Below the pieces are notes generated by a model that saw only the letters and a program-made list of their open reading frames with translations, ran no database searches and was not told where the DNA came from. DNA of 32,739 nt from Chitinophagaceae bacterium (GTDB lineage: Bacteria; Bacteroidota; Bacteroidia; Cytophagales; Cytophagaceae): positions 1 to 32,739 of the forward strand of contig JAQBNU010000036.1 in NCBI GenBank assembly GCA_028288365.1. Reading direction: 5' to 3'. Positions 15,866 through 27,900 of this stretch are shown here, one piece after another. Position 1 is the stretch's first letter. Each line of letters begins with the position of its first letter. Both the position numbers and the translations under genes were made by a program.

Positions 15866-17761
15866 ATGAGCGAGACAACGATTGAGATTCTTCATCGTGT
15901 CTGGGGCTATGATGCCTTTCGCTCCGGCCAGGAAGCAGTAATAGACGCTGCCATGGCTGGTAAAGACAGCCTTGTGCTCATGCCTACCGGTGGTGGAAAA
16001 TCCATTTGTTATCAAGTGCCCGGTATCGCCATGGATGGTTTATGCCTGGTTATTTCTCCACTCATTGCGTTGATGAAAGATCAGATCGATCGACTGCAAC
16101 AAAAACATGTTCCTTCTGCCGCCCTTTATTCTGGACTTGACAGAAGGGTGCAGGAAATAATTTTAGACAGTGCCGTCAATGGATTGTATAAGTTTTTATA
16201 TGTTTCTCCTGAACGTTTGCGCTCCGAACGTTTTTTAGATCGGCTCAAGTATTTAAAAATTTCTTTGGTCGCTGTCGATGAAGCACATTGCATTTCGCAG
16301 TGGGGACATGATTTCAGACCGGCTTATCAAGAGATCGGGGAGTTGAAATACATATTGCCTGATGTCCCTTTCATGGCATTGACAGCTACAGCTACCTTGC
16401 AAGTACAACAAGACATCATCGATTGTTTGCACCTGCATGCACCGCAGGTACAAGTCAATAGTTATATTCGTGACAATCTTTCTTACAGTGTTTTCAAACT
16501 GGAGGGCAAAAAAGAAAAATTAGTTTCCATCATCAAAGGGGCAAATGGAACAGGTTTAGTCTATGTGAGAAGTCGTCGCAAAACGGTGGAGCTGGCGAAG
16601 TTTCTGTCTTCGCAAGGCATACGCGCAGGCGCCTACCATGCAGGTATGGACACGGTACAACGCACACAAATGCAAAACGACTGGATGAAAGGATACATCC
16701 AGGTCATGGTCGCTACCAACGCATTCGGTATGGGCATTGACAAAGGCGATGTACGCTTTGTTGTGCATGTTGATTTGCCAGACGATTTGGAATCCTATTA
16801 CCAGGAAGCAGGACGTGCAGGACGAGACGGCAAGAAGGCATACGCTGTTTTATTGTATGATAATTCAGATGTATTAAACCTTACCGAACGCATCGATACG
16901 TCTATTCCCGAAGCAGAGGTAATTCGAAAGGTATATCACTTTCTGGGAAATTATTTTCAACTCGCTGTAGGAAGCGGAAAAGAAGAAACATTTCCTTTGA
17001 GTTTGGAGGCGTTTGCTACCTATAGTAAAATCAATGCGCTTGACATTGCCAAAGCTTTTCGCTGGCTGGAGCGCATGGAATACCTGCAACTCAATGGAGG
17101 AATGTTTGAAACGTCTCGTTTGCAAATCAGGGTTTCGTATGCTGAGTTGTATGAGTTTCAATTGAAAAATGAATTGTGTGATCCCATCATCAAATGGCTC
17201 TTGAGACAATTTGGTGGAGAGCTGTACAACAACATGATTTTTATTCACGAAGATAAAATAGTGGCTGCTATACATACCGGTAAATCAGAAGTGATTCGTT
17301 TATTGAATTACATGCAGAAGTCCGGTGTCGTCTATTATGCGCCTGCCTTGGATCAACCGTCGATCACTTATTTACAACCCAGACAGGAAACAGAAACATT
17401 GTTTGTCGATGAAGTATTTTTAGAGCAACGCAAAAAACTATTGCAACAAAAAGCACAGGCGGTGATTCATTATGTGTCCAGTCAGTCAAGGTGTCGTTCG
17501 GCACAATTGGTAGAATATTTCGGCGAGCATAATGCGGCGGTGTGTGGTATTTGCGACCATTGCCTGGAACATAAGAAAAAAGGTGTGCTGTTGACTGAGC
17601 AGGATATCCTTGATTGCCTGTCGCTGGAAACCTTGTCCATCGATGGATTGCTGTTGAAGTTGCCTCAGGGAAATGAAACAGACATCCTTGATTTCCTTCG
17701 TTTACTGGAAGACAAAGAACTCATTGTGCGTGAAGGATTAAGTTGGAAATTGAAAACATAG
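15866..17761 (+). CDS. recQ: RecQ-family ATP-dependent DNA helicase
   Basis: This 631-residue 3'-5' helicase acts in recombination and fork repair. Walker A is [11 protein letters not shown] (Lys45), motif II is DEAH (138-141) within [18 protein letters not shown], motif IV/V region has [12 protein letters not shown] and [19 protein letters not shown], and motif VI is [12 protein letters not shown]. The zinc site of the RecQ-Ct region is [12 protein letters not shown] plus CGICDHC. A short winged-helix-like tail follows. No HRDC domain fits in the remaining length. Bacteroidota often have such a shorter RecQ beside a longer one. It starts immediately after the stop of the serine hydrolase gene. 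Confidence 0.95.
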   Translation: MSETTIEILHRVWGYDAFRSGQEAVIDAAMAGKDSLVLMPTGGGKSICYQVPGIAMDGLCLVISPLIALMKDQIDRLQQKHVPSAALYSGLDRRVQEIILDSAVNGLYKFLYVSPERLRSERFLDRLKYLKISLVAVDEAHCISQWGHDFRPAYQEIGELKYILPDVPFMALTATATLQVQQDIIDCLHLHAPQVQVNSYIRDNLSYSVFKLEGKKEKLVSIIKGANGTGLVYVRSRRKTVELAKFLSSQGIRAGAYHAGMDTVQRTQMQNDWMKGYIQVMVATNAFGMGIDKGDVRFVVHVDLPDDLESYYQEAGRAGRDGKKAYAVLLYDNSDVLNLTERIDTSIPEAEVIRKVYHFLGNYFQLAVGSGKEETFPLSLEAFATYSKINALDIAKAFRWLERMEYLQLNGGMFETSRLQIRVSYAELYEFQLKNELCDPIIKWLLRQFGGELYNNMIFIHEDKIVAAIHTGKSEVIRLLNYMQKSGVVYYAPALDQPSITYLQPRQETETLFVDEVFLEQRKKLLQQKAQAVIHYVSSQSRCRSAQLVEYFGEHNAAVCGICDHCLEHKKKGVLLTEQDILDCLSLETLSIDGLLLKLPQGNETDILDFLRLLEDKELIVREGLSWKLKT

Positions 17762-17782
17762 TACCATTATACAATCAGGCAG

Positions 17783-18739
17783 ATGAAAAAAAAGTACCGC
17801 ATCGTTATACTGGATGCTGCAACACTGGGCCATGTAGAAGCGCTAGAAAATTTGAAAACGTATGGAGAGGTGACATCCTATCCGCACACCGCTTCTGCTG
17901 AAGTCGCTTCACGAATCAAAGAGGCAGAGATTGTCATCACGAACAAAGTCGTATTGACCGCGGCTGATTTAACAGGTGCCGCATCACTTCAATTGATTTG
18001 CGTAGCTGCTACTGGCGTCAACAATGTGGATCTGGAAGCTGCAGCACAGCGTAGTATTCCGGTGAAAAACGTAAAAGGATACTCTACTTTTGGTGTCGCG
18101 CAACAAACCTTCGCTGTTATTTTATCCTTGGTGCATCGTTTGCCTTTTTTAGATGCCTATGTAAAAAAGGGTTCATACTCCAGAGGCAATATGTTTACCT
18201 ACATTCAGGAAGATATCGTGGAACTCAAAGGAAAAGTATTCGGTATCATTGGTCTTGGCGAGATCGGCCGACAGGTAGCGAAGATTGCGAGTGCCCTGGG
18301 ATGCGAAGTGATTTATTATTCTACTTCCGGTAAACACGACGATGCGGAATACAAACGAGTAGAATGGCGGGAGCTGCTTACTCGTTCAGATGTATTGTCC
18401 GTTCATGCACCGTTGAATAAACAGACGAAAGGCTTGATCGATTATGTAGCGATGACTAGCATGAAACCCACTGTCATTCTTCATAATGCCGGAAGGGGAG
18501 GGATTGTAGTGGAAGAAGATTTGTGCAGGGCATTGAAAGAAAATAAAGTTGGATTGGCAGCATTAGATGTTTATGCACAAGAACCATTATCAGTAGAAAG
18601 TCCTTTGTTGGATCCTTCGCTAAAAGACCGTTTACTGTTAACTCCTCATACCGCCTGGGCGGCGAAGCAATCAAGAGAGCGATTGGTACAGGGTATTATT
18701 CAAAACATCAAAGAATGGGAAGAAAAAGGGACGAGCTAG
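17783..18739 (+). CDS. D-2-hydroxyacid dehydrogenase (hydroxypyruvate reductase-like)
   Basis: The 318-residue NAD(P)-dependent enzyme has an N-terminal catalytic domain (VILDAATLGHVEALENL, CVAATGVNNVDLEAA). It also has the nucleotide-binding fold with GIIGLGEIGRQVA. The catalytic trio is visible: Arg in NAGRGGIV, Glu in ALDVYAQEP and His in TPHTAWAA. Such enzymes interconvert 2-keto and D-2-hydroxy acids; glycerate dehydrogenase is the closest pattern I recall. The gene follows recQ by 21 bases and is the last of the colinear plus-strand run. Confidence 0.93.
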   Translation: MKKKYRIVILDAATLGHVEALENLKTYGEVTSYPHTASAEVASRIKEAEIVITNKVVLTAADLTGAASLQLICVAATGVNNVDLEAAAQRSIPVKNVKGYSTFGVAQQTFAVILSLVHRLPFLDAYVKKGSYSRGNMFTYIQEDIVELKGKVFGIIGLGEIGRQVAKIASALGCEVIYYSTSGKHDDAEYKRVEWRELLTRSDVLSVHAPLNKQTKGLIDYVAMTSMKPTVILHNAGRGGIVVEEDLCRALKENKVGLAALDVYAQEPLSVESPLLDPSLKDRLLLTPHTAWAAKQSRERLVQGIIQNIKEWEEKGTS

Positions 18740-19011
18740 CTCTTGCCTATAATGGGAGTTCCATCCCAATCTCCTTGCAGGGATCAGGACAGAGACTCCA
18801 TCGTACTGAACTATAAAAGGAAAAATAAAAAATACATTGACAAAACTATATATATGTTTTTTTGTCGCTTTTGTATGTACAAATATAAAGCGGATGCATT
18901 AAGGCTTGTTTATGTAAGCGTGAAGGAACGATTAAAGAGTAGCGGATGGTGTTAAGATATCAGCTACCCTGAGTTTTAAAAGAGTAGCCATTTAACATAA
19001 TAATTGTAGTC
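18740..19011. other. Non-coding stretch between two converging genes
   Basis: This forms most of a 443-base gap. A 70-codon frame at 18743-18955 has no recognisable domain and a lysine-, tyrosine- and cysteine-biased composition, so I regard it as chance. A loose inverted repeat lies around 18754-18800 (GGAGT...ACTCC with ATCCC...GGGAT inside), which may end transcription from the dehydrogenase gene. A short motif AAAGAGTAGC occurs twice (about 18934 and 18979). Confidence 0.4.
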
Positions 19012-19077
19012 CATACACTATCCATACAGTATCTATACTGTTACTATACAGTATCCATACAGTAAGCATACACTATC
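19012..19077. repeat. Six-unit, 11-bp tandem repeat
   Basis: Units start at 19012, 19023, 19034, 19045, 19056 and 19067, exactly 11 bases apart, with consensus CATACAGTATC. The first and last units share the variant CATACACTATC. The third unit, TATACTGTTAC, is the most divergent and makes a local palindrome with the fourth (ATACTGT...ACAGTAT). The array lies in the non-coding gap 3' of both the dehydrogenase and pgk genes. Confidence 0.85.
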
Positions 19078-19111
19078 CTCCCTTTTACTGTTCTCATTTT
19101 GAAAAAAAGCA

Positions 19112-19147
19112 TAAAAAAAGTCCAACTCATAGAGCTGGACTTTTTTA
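19112..19147. terminator. Terminator of pgk (works in both directions)
   Basis: A stem of GTCCAACTC with GAGCTGGAC (one mismatch), extended by A-run and T-run flanks, has a 3-base loop. It lies 35 bases after the pgk stop on the minus strand. Confidence 0.8.
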
Positions 19148-19148
19148 T

Positions 19149-19172
19149 TATGATCTATGATTTCAGATCTCA
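19149..19172. repeat. Copy of the dispersed GATTTCAGATCTCAG repeat
   Basis: TATGATTTCAGATCTCAG in the pgk 3' region is the reverse-complement version of the element seen near 3300 and at 11091-11154. Confidence 0.5.
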
Positions 19173-19182
19173 GTTTTCTCTT

Positions 19183-20370
19183 TTAGTTTTCCAATGCCAC
19201 TACTCCTGGCAACGGTTTACCTTCCATGTATTCCAATAGTGCTCCACCGCCTGTAGAAACATAAGATACATCGTTACCGAAACCAAGGTTGTTGATGGCA
19301 GCAGCAGAATCGCCACCACCGATTAAAGAGAAAGCTCCTTTTTTAGTGGCATCTTTTACCGCATTAGCAATGGCTACTGTACCGTGTGCGAAGTTTGGAA
19401 ATTCAAACACTCCCATTGGACCGTTCCACAAAATCGTTTTAGAATTTAATATCGTTTCGCTAAATAGTTTTCTGCTTTCAGGTCCGATGTCTAATCCTTC
19501 CCAACCATCAGGAATGGTGCCGCGTTTTACTACTTGTGTTTTTGCGTTGTTGTTGAAATCATCCGCAATAACAGTATCTACAGGAAAAATAAGGTTGACT
19601 CCTTTTACTTTTGCTTTTTCAATTAATGAAAGGGCAAGATCCAATTTGTCATTTTCGCACAATGATTTTCCGATAGAACCACCCAAAGCTTTGGTAAAGG
19701 TATAAGACATTCCTCCTCCAATGATCAGATTATCTACTCTGTCCAATAGGTTTTCAATCACCAATATTTTATCAGAGATTTTTGATCCACCCATGACAGC
19801 GGTTACTGGTTTTTCTCCACCGTTCAATAATTTCAAGGCGTTGTCAATTTCTGCCTGCATCACATAACCGCAGAATTTATCTTTGAAAAACTTGGCAATG
19901 ACGGCTGTAGAAGCATGTGCACGGTGGGCAGTTCCGAAGGCATCGTTTACATATACATCTCCAAGCTTTGCTAATTTCCCAGCGAAAGCTTCATCACCTT
20001 TTTCTTCTTCTTTGTAAAAACGTAAGTTCTCCAACAAAAGAATATCACCTGGCTTTAGTTTAGCTGCCGCTTCTTCCGCAACAGTTCCTATACAGTCTGA
20101 AGCAAACGATATTTTTTTGCCAAACAATTTTTCCAGAGAAGGGATCACATGTTTCAAAGAGTATTTGTCTTCCGGCCCGCCTTTAGGTCTTCCTAAGTGC
20201 GACATCAGAATAACAGAACCTCCGTCTTTTAATATTTTAGATACCGTAGGAAGCACAGCTTTCAAACGGGTCTCATCGGTCACTTCGAATTTGTCATTCA
20301 ACGGTACGTTGAAATCTACACGAACAAGGGCTTTTTTTCCAGAAAAATTGAATTGATCAATAGTCTTCAT
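19183..20370 (-). CDS. pgk: Phosphoglycerate kinase
   Basis: The 395-residue glycolytic enzyme transfers phosphate between 1,3-bisphosphoglycerate and ADP. The N-terminal substrate domain has [13 protein letters not shown] and [12 protein letters not shown]. Further hallmarks are [30 protein letters not shown], the hinge region and [11 protein letters not shown]. The nucleotide domain has [11 protein letters not shown] and the C-terminal [11 protein letters not shown] and [14 protein letters not shown]. All expected motifs are intact and the length is standard. It is a single-gene unit between two terminators. The TACGTTTG just before the ATG resembles a -7 box but is too close to serve with this start. 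Confidence 0.98.
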   Translation of the reverse strand: MKTIDQFNFSGKKALVRVDFNVPLNDKFEVTDETRLKAVLPTVSKILKDGGSVILMSHLGRPKGGPEDKYSLKHVIPSLEKLFGKKISFASDCIGTVAEEAAAKLKPGDILLLENLRFYKEEEKGDEAFAGKLAKLGDVYVNDAFGTAHRAHASTAVIAKFFKDKFCGYVMQAEIDNALKLLNGGEKPVTAVMGGSKISDKILVIENLLDRVDNLIIGGGMSYTFTKALGGSIGKSLCENDKLDLALSLIEKAKVKGVNLIFPVDTVIADDFNNNAKTQVVKRGTIPDGWEGLDIGPESRKLFSETILNSKTILWNGPMGVFEFPNFAHGTVAIANAVKDATKKGAFSLIGGGDSAAAINNLGFGNDVSYVSTGGGALLEYMEGKPLPGVVALEN

Positions 20371-20423
20371 ACAAACGTATTTAATATCGTTAAAGCCTAA
20401 AGTTAAAGAGTACAGAGCATAAA

Positions 20424-20465
20424 AAAAAACAGTCCATTAACGAAGCGTTAACGGACTGTTTTTTA
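20424..20465. terminator. Terminator of the ferredoxin gene
   Basis: An 18-bp stem with one mismatch (AACAGTCCATTAACG pairing with CGTTAACGGACTGTT) encloses loop AAG and is flanked by A9 and T6 runs. It is 21 bases past the ferredoxin stop. Confidence 0.88.
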
Positions 20466-20485
20466 GAGTATTGTATTTGTAGGGC

Positions 20486-20899
<414 letters not shown>

Positions 20900-20961
20900 C
20901 ATTTTATCATCAAAACAGAATTAGCCGGGATATTGTTCTTGTTATGATGTAATATTGCAGT

Positions 20962-21960
20962 ATGAATAATTGGATCATCGTTCTTGGTGAAAAGCTGGCT
21001 CAATTGAGTGAAGAGCAGTTAAACGAATGGACAGCGCGTGTTTATGCCAATAATCCATGGTTTACACCACAAAATGTAAAATTTGCTTTGGACAGTTGGA
21101 TCAAGATGTTGGAACCGGCTTCCGTCAATGAATGGTTGAGTCATTATACTATTTCTGCTTCGGTACATCCTAAAACAATCGGCCTCGTCATGGCCGGTAA
21201 TATTCCTTTCGCAGGATTTCACGATGTCTTGTGCGTACTGGCTGCCGGTCATAAAGTGAAAGCAAAGAGAAGTTCGCAAGATAGATTACTTCCTGAATAT
21301 ATTTTATCGCTTATCACCTCTATTGATCCGGAAGTAGGGAGTAGAGTGACATGGGTGGAAAAAATAGAGAACGTAGATGCGGTCATAGCTACAGGCAGTG
21401 GTAATACATCAAGGTACTTTCATTATTATTTTGCCAAATGGCCACACATCATTCGTAAAAACAGAACGTCTGTTGCGGTATTATCCGGCAAAGAAACAGA
21501 CGATGAATTGCGTGCGTTGGGTAAAGACGTGTTTACGTATTTCGGTTTGGGATGTAGAAATGTATCCAAACTATTTATTCCTGAAGGATCTTCTCCTGAG
21601 CCCGTCCTGCGTGTCTTTGAAGAGTTTACAGAGATGCGGGCGCACAATAAATTTGCCAACAATTACGATTACAACCGTTCGGTCTATTACCTCAACCACA
21701 TTCCTTTTTTTGATAACCTGGTGTTGATTTTGAAAGAAGACGAGCAACTCGCTTCTCCGATTGGTGTGTTGTACTATGAGTTCTATAAAACGATCAATCA
21801 ACTGCAATTGAAACTCGAAGCGGAGCGGGAAAACATACAATGCATTGTATCGAAAGAAGAGCTCATCGATGGAGCAGTTGCTTTTGGTGAAGCACAAAAT
21901 CCTTCCATCGCTGATTATGCGGATGGTGTAGACACGATGGAATTTTTATTGAATTTATAA
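20962..21960 (+). CDS. Acyl-CoA reductase, LuxC-like
   Basis: The 332-residue protein fits the LuxC acyl-CoA reductase family within the aldehyde dehydrogenase superfamily. GLVMAGNIPFAGFHDVLCVL is the nucleotide-side stretch. The catalytic cysteine is Cys198 in FTYFGLGCRNVSKLF. ATGSGNTSRYFHYYF and a conserved VAVLSGKET lie between them. It would reduce acyl-CoA to aldehyde with NAD(P)H; the acyl group and purpose are unknown, and no lux genes accompany it. It is shorter than LuxC of luminous bacteria (about 480). It starts 128 bases from the divergent ferredoxin gene and ends 7 bases before the converging adhesin gene. Confidence 0.88.
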   Translation: MNNWIIVLGEKLAQLSEEQLNEWTARVYANNPWFTPQNVKFALDSWIKMLEPASVNEWLSHYTISASVHPKTIGLVMAGNIPFAGFHDVLCVLAAGHKVKAKRSSQDRLLPEYILSLITSIDPEVGSRVTWVEKIENVDAVIATGSGNTSRYFHYYFAKWPHIIRKNRTSVAVLSGKETDDELRALGKDVFTYFGLGCRNVSKLFIPEGSSPEPVLRVFEEFTEMRAHNKFANNYDYNRSVYYLNHIPFFDNLVLILKEDEQLASPIGVLYYEFYKTINQLQLKLEAERENIQCIVSKEELIDGAVAFGEAQNPSIADYADGVDTMEFLLNL

Positions 21961-21967
21961 ATGACAC

Positions 21968-24900
21968 TTACCGCAGGACTTGCAGCCAGCCTTTATAATT
22001 TTTTCCGCTAGGTAAGGAAAGTTCGTAATAGTATACGCCGTCAGACAAACCTTTGGCTTCCCATGCATTGTTGTAGTTGGTGTCGTAATAAATACGATCA
22101 TTCCAGCTGTTATAAATAGCAAGCGTTGAATGAAGCGGTAATGCCATCACCTGGAAGTAATCGTTTTGTCCGTCACCGTTTGGTGTGATCAGGTTAGGAA
22201 TAAAGAAACCTACTTTTACATGCACCGTTACTTCTCCCTGACAACCATTCGTATCTAATAGGAATACATTATAATCTCCTCTATCCAATCCTGATAAGTA
22301 TACCAATGTATCGGTTAATGAAGTATATCCCTGTGTGGTATCCAGTGAATATTGATAAGGACTTGTTCCTCCTGTAAAATTATAAACCACCGCCATTCCC
22401 GTGGATTGATGGTTGTAAGTATCTACAGTCAGTGTAGAAGCTGTCACCGCTGCTGGTTGAGTTACAGTGATGGATGGTGTGGCATTTAAGGTGTCGTAGA
22501 CATGCGTCACCTGATCGTATAATAAATAGGCTTGTATGCTATACGCACAATCCTGATCCTGAATGATGAGTGTGTAGTTGCCTGCTATTAAATCAGTATA
22601 GACCTTAGAAGATCCTCTGTCTTGTCCGTTCAAATAAAAATCAAAGGGTGTTACTCCTCCTGATATGGAATCCAGAATGATGGCTCCGTTATCACCGCCG
22701 TTACAAGTAGGAGGAACTACGCGTACATAAGGGATCGGTCCTTGTTTTAGTATGATTGGCACAATATAACCATAGGTACAGGAGTTCGTGTCTTTTACAA
22801 AGACAGGATAGTTACCAGGAGAAAGGCTGTCGTATGTGATGGCTGAACTATACGTAAGTCCGCTGTCTATACTGTATAAGTAAGAAGGTGTTCCTCCTGT
22901 TACAGGACTGAATGTTAATGTTCCATCATTATTAAAGCATACGGAAGGGGTAGTAGAGACCGTATAAGAAATCTGAGCGGGTTGGAAAATCGTAAAGCTG
23001 TGGTAATAACTACAGCCACTGGCATCGACAATGGTCATGGTATAATTACCGCCAACTAAGGTGTCAAAGCTAGGTACAGGCGAACTGATGCCATTCAGAA
23101 TATAAGTATAAGGCGAAACTCCTCCTGTCACATTAGTGAGGACGATGCTTCCTTCGTTACTTCCATAACATAATGTAGGTGTTTTGTTGTCAACGATAGA
23201 AGCCGTATCAACTGGAATAGGTTGTGAAATGGTATAACTTCCGTTATAGGAACAACCACTGGCATCGCTTACGTTTACAGTATAACTACCTGCAGCAAGT
23301 CCATTGATCGTGTTGGTCGTAGCACCTGTGTTCCAGAGAATATTCACTGGAGGAAGCGCACTGCCTCCAATGGTAAGACTAATGGAACCAGTGTTCGCAC
23401 CACCGCAGGTTAAATTGGTAATGGTGGGAGTTACAGTAAACGAAGCGGGATTACTAATCGCAAAGTTGAAGGTGTTGCTGCATGAGCTGGCATCTGTAAT
23501 CACCACGGAATAAACGCCACTTGCCAATGCACTGATGTTTTGAGTACTTGCACCGTTGCTCCAGGCGAAAGTATAAGCAGGTGTTCCTCCACTAACGGAC
23601 GAAAGGGTGATGGACCCATCTGTAGAAGAGCAGTTACTGGTATTACTTACAGAAGAAACGACCGCAATCGCTAGAGGTTCGGTAATGGTATAGTTCGCGT
23701 TGAACGTACATCCGCCTGCATCTTTAATGGACACGCTATATGCACCGGCTATAAGTCCACTGATATTTTGTGTGACAGCTCCATTGTTCCATAGGATGGT
23801 GAATGGTGCGGTACCGCCTGCAAGAGTAAGGTTGATGGCGCCTGTACTTGCTCCGTTGCAGGACACTTGAGTCAATGTAGGTGTTACTGTAAATGGAGTC
23901 GGATCAGAAATGGCATACGTGAAAGACTGAGAACAACTGTTCGCATCTGTTACTGTAACCGTATAATTTCCTGCCACGAGGGTGTTGATGTTTTGAGTAA
24001 CTGCACCCGTGCTCCAAGAAAAACTATAGGGTGCAAGTCCACCGCTGACACTGTTGATAACAACAGAACCATCGTTCCCTCCACAGGTGGAAGGATTAGT
24101 AACGGTTGCATTGGCTGTTAATGGCGCGGGTTCATTGATCGTAAAGTTAAAGGTTTGCGGGCAGCCGTTTGTATCGGTAATGGTAACCGTATAATTTCCT
24201 GCTGCTAGCCCTGAAATGTTTTGAGTTATAGCTCCTGTATTCCAAAGGAAAGAATAACTTCCCGTACCTCCTGAAACACTGAGAAGATTGATCGCTCCGT
24301 TATTACCCCCATTGCAACTTACATCTACAGTAGAGGATGTGGCGGCAATGGCATTGAGTTCTGTTACGATGTAGCTTCCTGAAAAACTGCAGCCGCCTGC
24401 ATCTGTAATGTCTACGGTATAAGTGCCGGCAAGTAATCCTGTTATATTTTGTGTGCTGGCTCCGTTACTCCAAAGTATGGTGAAAGGTGCAGCTCCTCCT
24501 GCAATGGTTAAATTAATGGAGCCGTTTGCACTGCCATTGCATGTGACATTGCTGATCACGTCAGTAACGGTGTAAGGAACGGGATCAGATATTGTAAAAT
24601 TAAAAACAACCGGTGTGCAACCACTGGCGTCTGATATGGTTACACTATACGGTCCTGCAATCAGTCCCGCAATATTTTGAGACGATGCTCCTGTATTCCA
24701 AAGGAAAGTATAAGGAGCTGTTCCGCCGGATATCGTCAGTAGATCGATGGCTCCATCACTTCCTCCGCAAGTTGTTGCATTGCTGATCGATGAGGTAATA
24801 TTGATGGCGGCAGGTTCATTCACGGTATAACTTCCATTGTAACTGCAATTGCTGGCATCGGTTATCTTTACGGTATAGTTTCCTCCTGCAATACCATTTA

Positions 24901-27900
24901 AGTTTGGAGTGGTTGCACCGGTGTTCCAGAGAATAGTAAAGGGAGCTGTTCCACCTGTAATGGTATGTACAATCGATCCGTTATTTGCACCATTGCAGGT
25001 GACATCTGTCACTACTGCTGAAACGGTAAACGGTACAGGATCACTGATTGGGAAATTATAAATAGAAATACAACCGTTGTTATCGGTTATCGTCAGAGAA
25101 TAACTACCAGCTGATAATCCTGAAATATTTTGTGTAGTCGCTCCATTGCTCCATAAAAAGGTATAACCAGGTATGCCACCTGAAACGGTATTGATCGTAA
25201 TGGATCCATCGTTTCCTCCGCAAGTAGAAACATCCACGCTGGATGAGGTGATGCTGATGACAGCGGGTTCATTAATCGTATAGTTTCCGTTATAAGTACA
25301 ATTACTCGCATCGGTGATCGTCACCGTGTATGGTCCTGCAGACAGACCACTCAGATTAAGAGTGTTTGCTCCTGTGTTCCAAAGTACAGTAAAGGGTGCC
25401 GTACCTCCTGTCACAGTATTTGTAATAGAACCATTGTTGGCGCCGTTGCAAGTAATGTCTGTACTTGTTGCAACCACTGTGAATGGAGTAGGATCACTAA
25501 TCGAAAAATTAAAGATCTGCGGACAACCGTTAGCATCTGTAATGCTTACCGAATATGCTCCTGCTACTAGTCCTGAAATGTTTTGTGCAGTAGCTCCTGT
25601 ATTCCAAAGAAAAGTATAAGGAGCTGTTCCTCCGGCAATGCTGGTAAGAGTAATCGTTCCGTCATTGCCTCCACAAGTCGTAGCATTGGTAGTGCTTGAT
25701 ACAATAGAAATAGGAGCTGGTTCTGCTACATTGAAATTAAACACCTGCGGACAACCGTTGGCATCTGTAACAGTAACAGAGTAAGCGCCGGCAGTTAATC
25801 CTGAAACATTTTGCGAAATGGCACCAGTACTCCAAAGGAAAGTATAAGGTCCTGTTCCACCGGAAACAGAAGAGAGCGTAATGCTTCCGTTGTTGCCACC
25901 GTTGCAGGACGTATTGGTTATGCTGGATGTAATGACAATGGGAGTCGGTTGATTCACGTTAAAGTTGAATACTTGCAGACAGCTATTGGCATCAGTAATC
26001 GTCACAGAATAAGCTCCGGCACTTAAGCCGTTAACGTTTTGTGTGGTAGCTCCTGTATTCCAAAGGAAGGTGTAAGGTCCTGTACCTCCAGAAACAGAAG
26101 AGAGCGTAATGACTCCGTTGTTTCCACCGTTACAAGATGCATCAGTGATGCTTGACGTGATGGCAATAGGAGCGGGTTCAGAAATAGTAAAATTGAAGAT
26201 CTGAAAACAAGCATTCGCATCTGTTACGGTTACGGAATAGACACCGGCAATTAATCCTGAAACGTTTTGCGAGACGGCACCATTACTCCATAAGAAAGTA
26301 TAAGGTGCAGTACCTCCTGAAACAGCGGCTAGCGTAATGGTTCCATTGTTTCCTCCATTACATGTCACATTAGTGAAAGAAGAGGTAACCGCAATAGAAG
26401 CAGATTGTGTCACTGTAAAATTGAACAGTTGTCCTGGACAACCGCTGGCATCTGTAATGGTCACAGAGTAGGCACCTGCAATGAGTCCTGAAATATTTTG
26501 CGAAAGAGCTCCGGTACTCCAAAGGAAAGTATAGGGAGCCGTTCCTCCTGAAATAGTAGTAAGGGTAATGGCACCGTTACTACCTCCATTACACGATACA
26601 TTGGTGATCGAAGATGTAATAGTAATCGGAGCGGGTTGAGTGACTGTAAAGTTGAATACTTTCGGACAACCGTTGGCATCTGTAACGGTAACAGAATAAA
26701 GGCCGGCAGTTAATCCTGAAACATTTTGCGAAATGGCACCAGTACTCCAAAGGAAAGTATAAGGTCCTGTTCCTCCAGAAACAGAAGAGAGTGTGATGGT
26801 TCCGTTGTTTCCTCCATTACATGAAACGTTGGTAATAGAAGAAGTGACCGCAATGGCTGTAGGTTCTGTAATGGTAAAGTTGAATACTTTCGGGCAGCCG
26901 TTGGCATCTGTAATGGTTACAGAGTATGCACCTGCAATCAGCCCCGAAACATTTTGTGAAACGGCACCATTGCTCCATAAGAAAGTATAAGGTCCTGTTC
27001 CACCGGAAACAGTAGTAAGTGTAATAGCTCCATTACTTCCACCGTTACAGGATGCATTGGTGATCGAAGAAGTAGCGGTGATCGCAGTAGGTTGAGTGAT
27101 CGTGAAATTCAATACCTGTGGACAACCGTCGGTATCTGTAATGGTCACAGAGTAAGCACCTGCAATCAGCCCTGAAACATTTTGTGAAACGGCACCATTG
27201 CTCCACAAGAAAGTATAAGGAGCTGTCCCCCCTGAAACGCTAGTAAGTGTAATGGCTCCGTTGTTGCCACCGTTACACGATACATTCGTGATAGAAGAAG
27301 TGACGCTGATCGGAGCAGGCTGAGTCACGTTAAAGTTGAATACTTTGGGACAACCATTAGCATCGGTGATGGTTACAGAGTAAGCACCGATAGTTAATCC
27401 TGCAATATTTTGTGAAACAGCACCAGTACTCCAAAGGAAAGTATAAGGTCCAGTTCCTCCAGAAACAGTAGAGAGTGTGATGGCTCCATTGTTTCCACCA
27501 TTACATGAAATGTTCGTAACAGAAGAGGTAACAGCAATCACTGTAGGTTGAGTGACTGTAAAGTTGAATACTTTTGGGCAACCGTTGGCATCGGTGATGG
27601 TTACAGAGTAAGCACCGACAGTTAATCCTCCAATATTTTGTGAAACAGCACCAGTACTCCAAAGGAAAGTATAAGGTCCAGTTCCACCAGAAACAGAAGA
27701 AAGCGTAATGGCTCCATTGTTTCCACCGTTACAAGAGACATTCGTGATAGAAGAGGTAACAGCAATGGCTGTAGGTTGAGTGATCGTAAAATTGAACACC
27801 TGTGGACAACCGTTGGCGTCTGTAACAGTGACAGAGTAAAGGCCGGCAGTAAGTCCCGCAACATTTTGCGAAACGGCACCATTACTCCACAAGAAAGTAT

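Noticed and set aside
18743-18955. A 70-codon frame after the dehydrogenase gene
   Set aside because: No recognisable domain, odd composition, no conserved-looking start region.
20372-20379. TACGTTTG as the pgk promoter -7 box
   Set aside because: It ends one base before the ATG, too close for a transcript that includes the start codon in the usual way, and no TTTG lies at the right distance.
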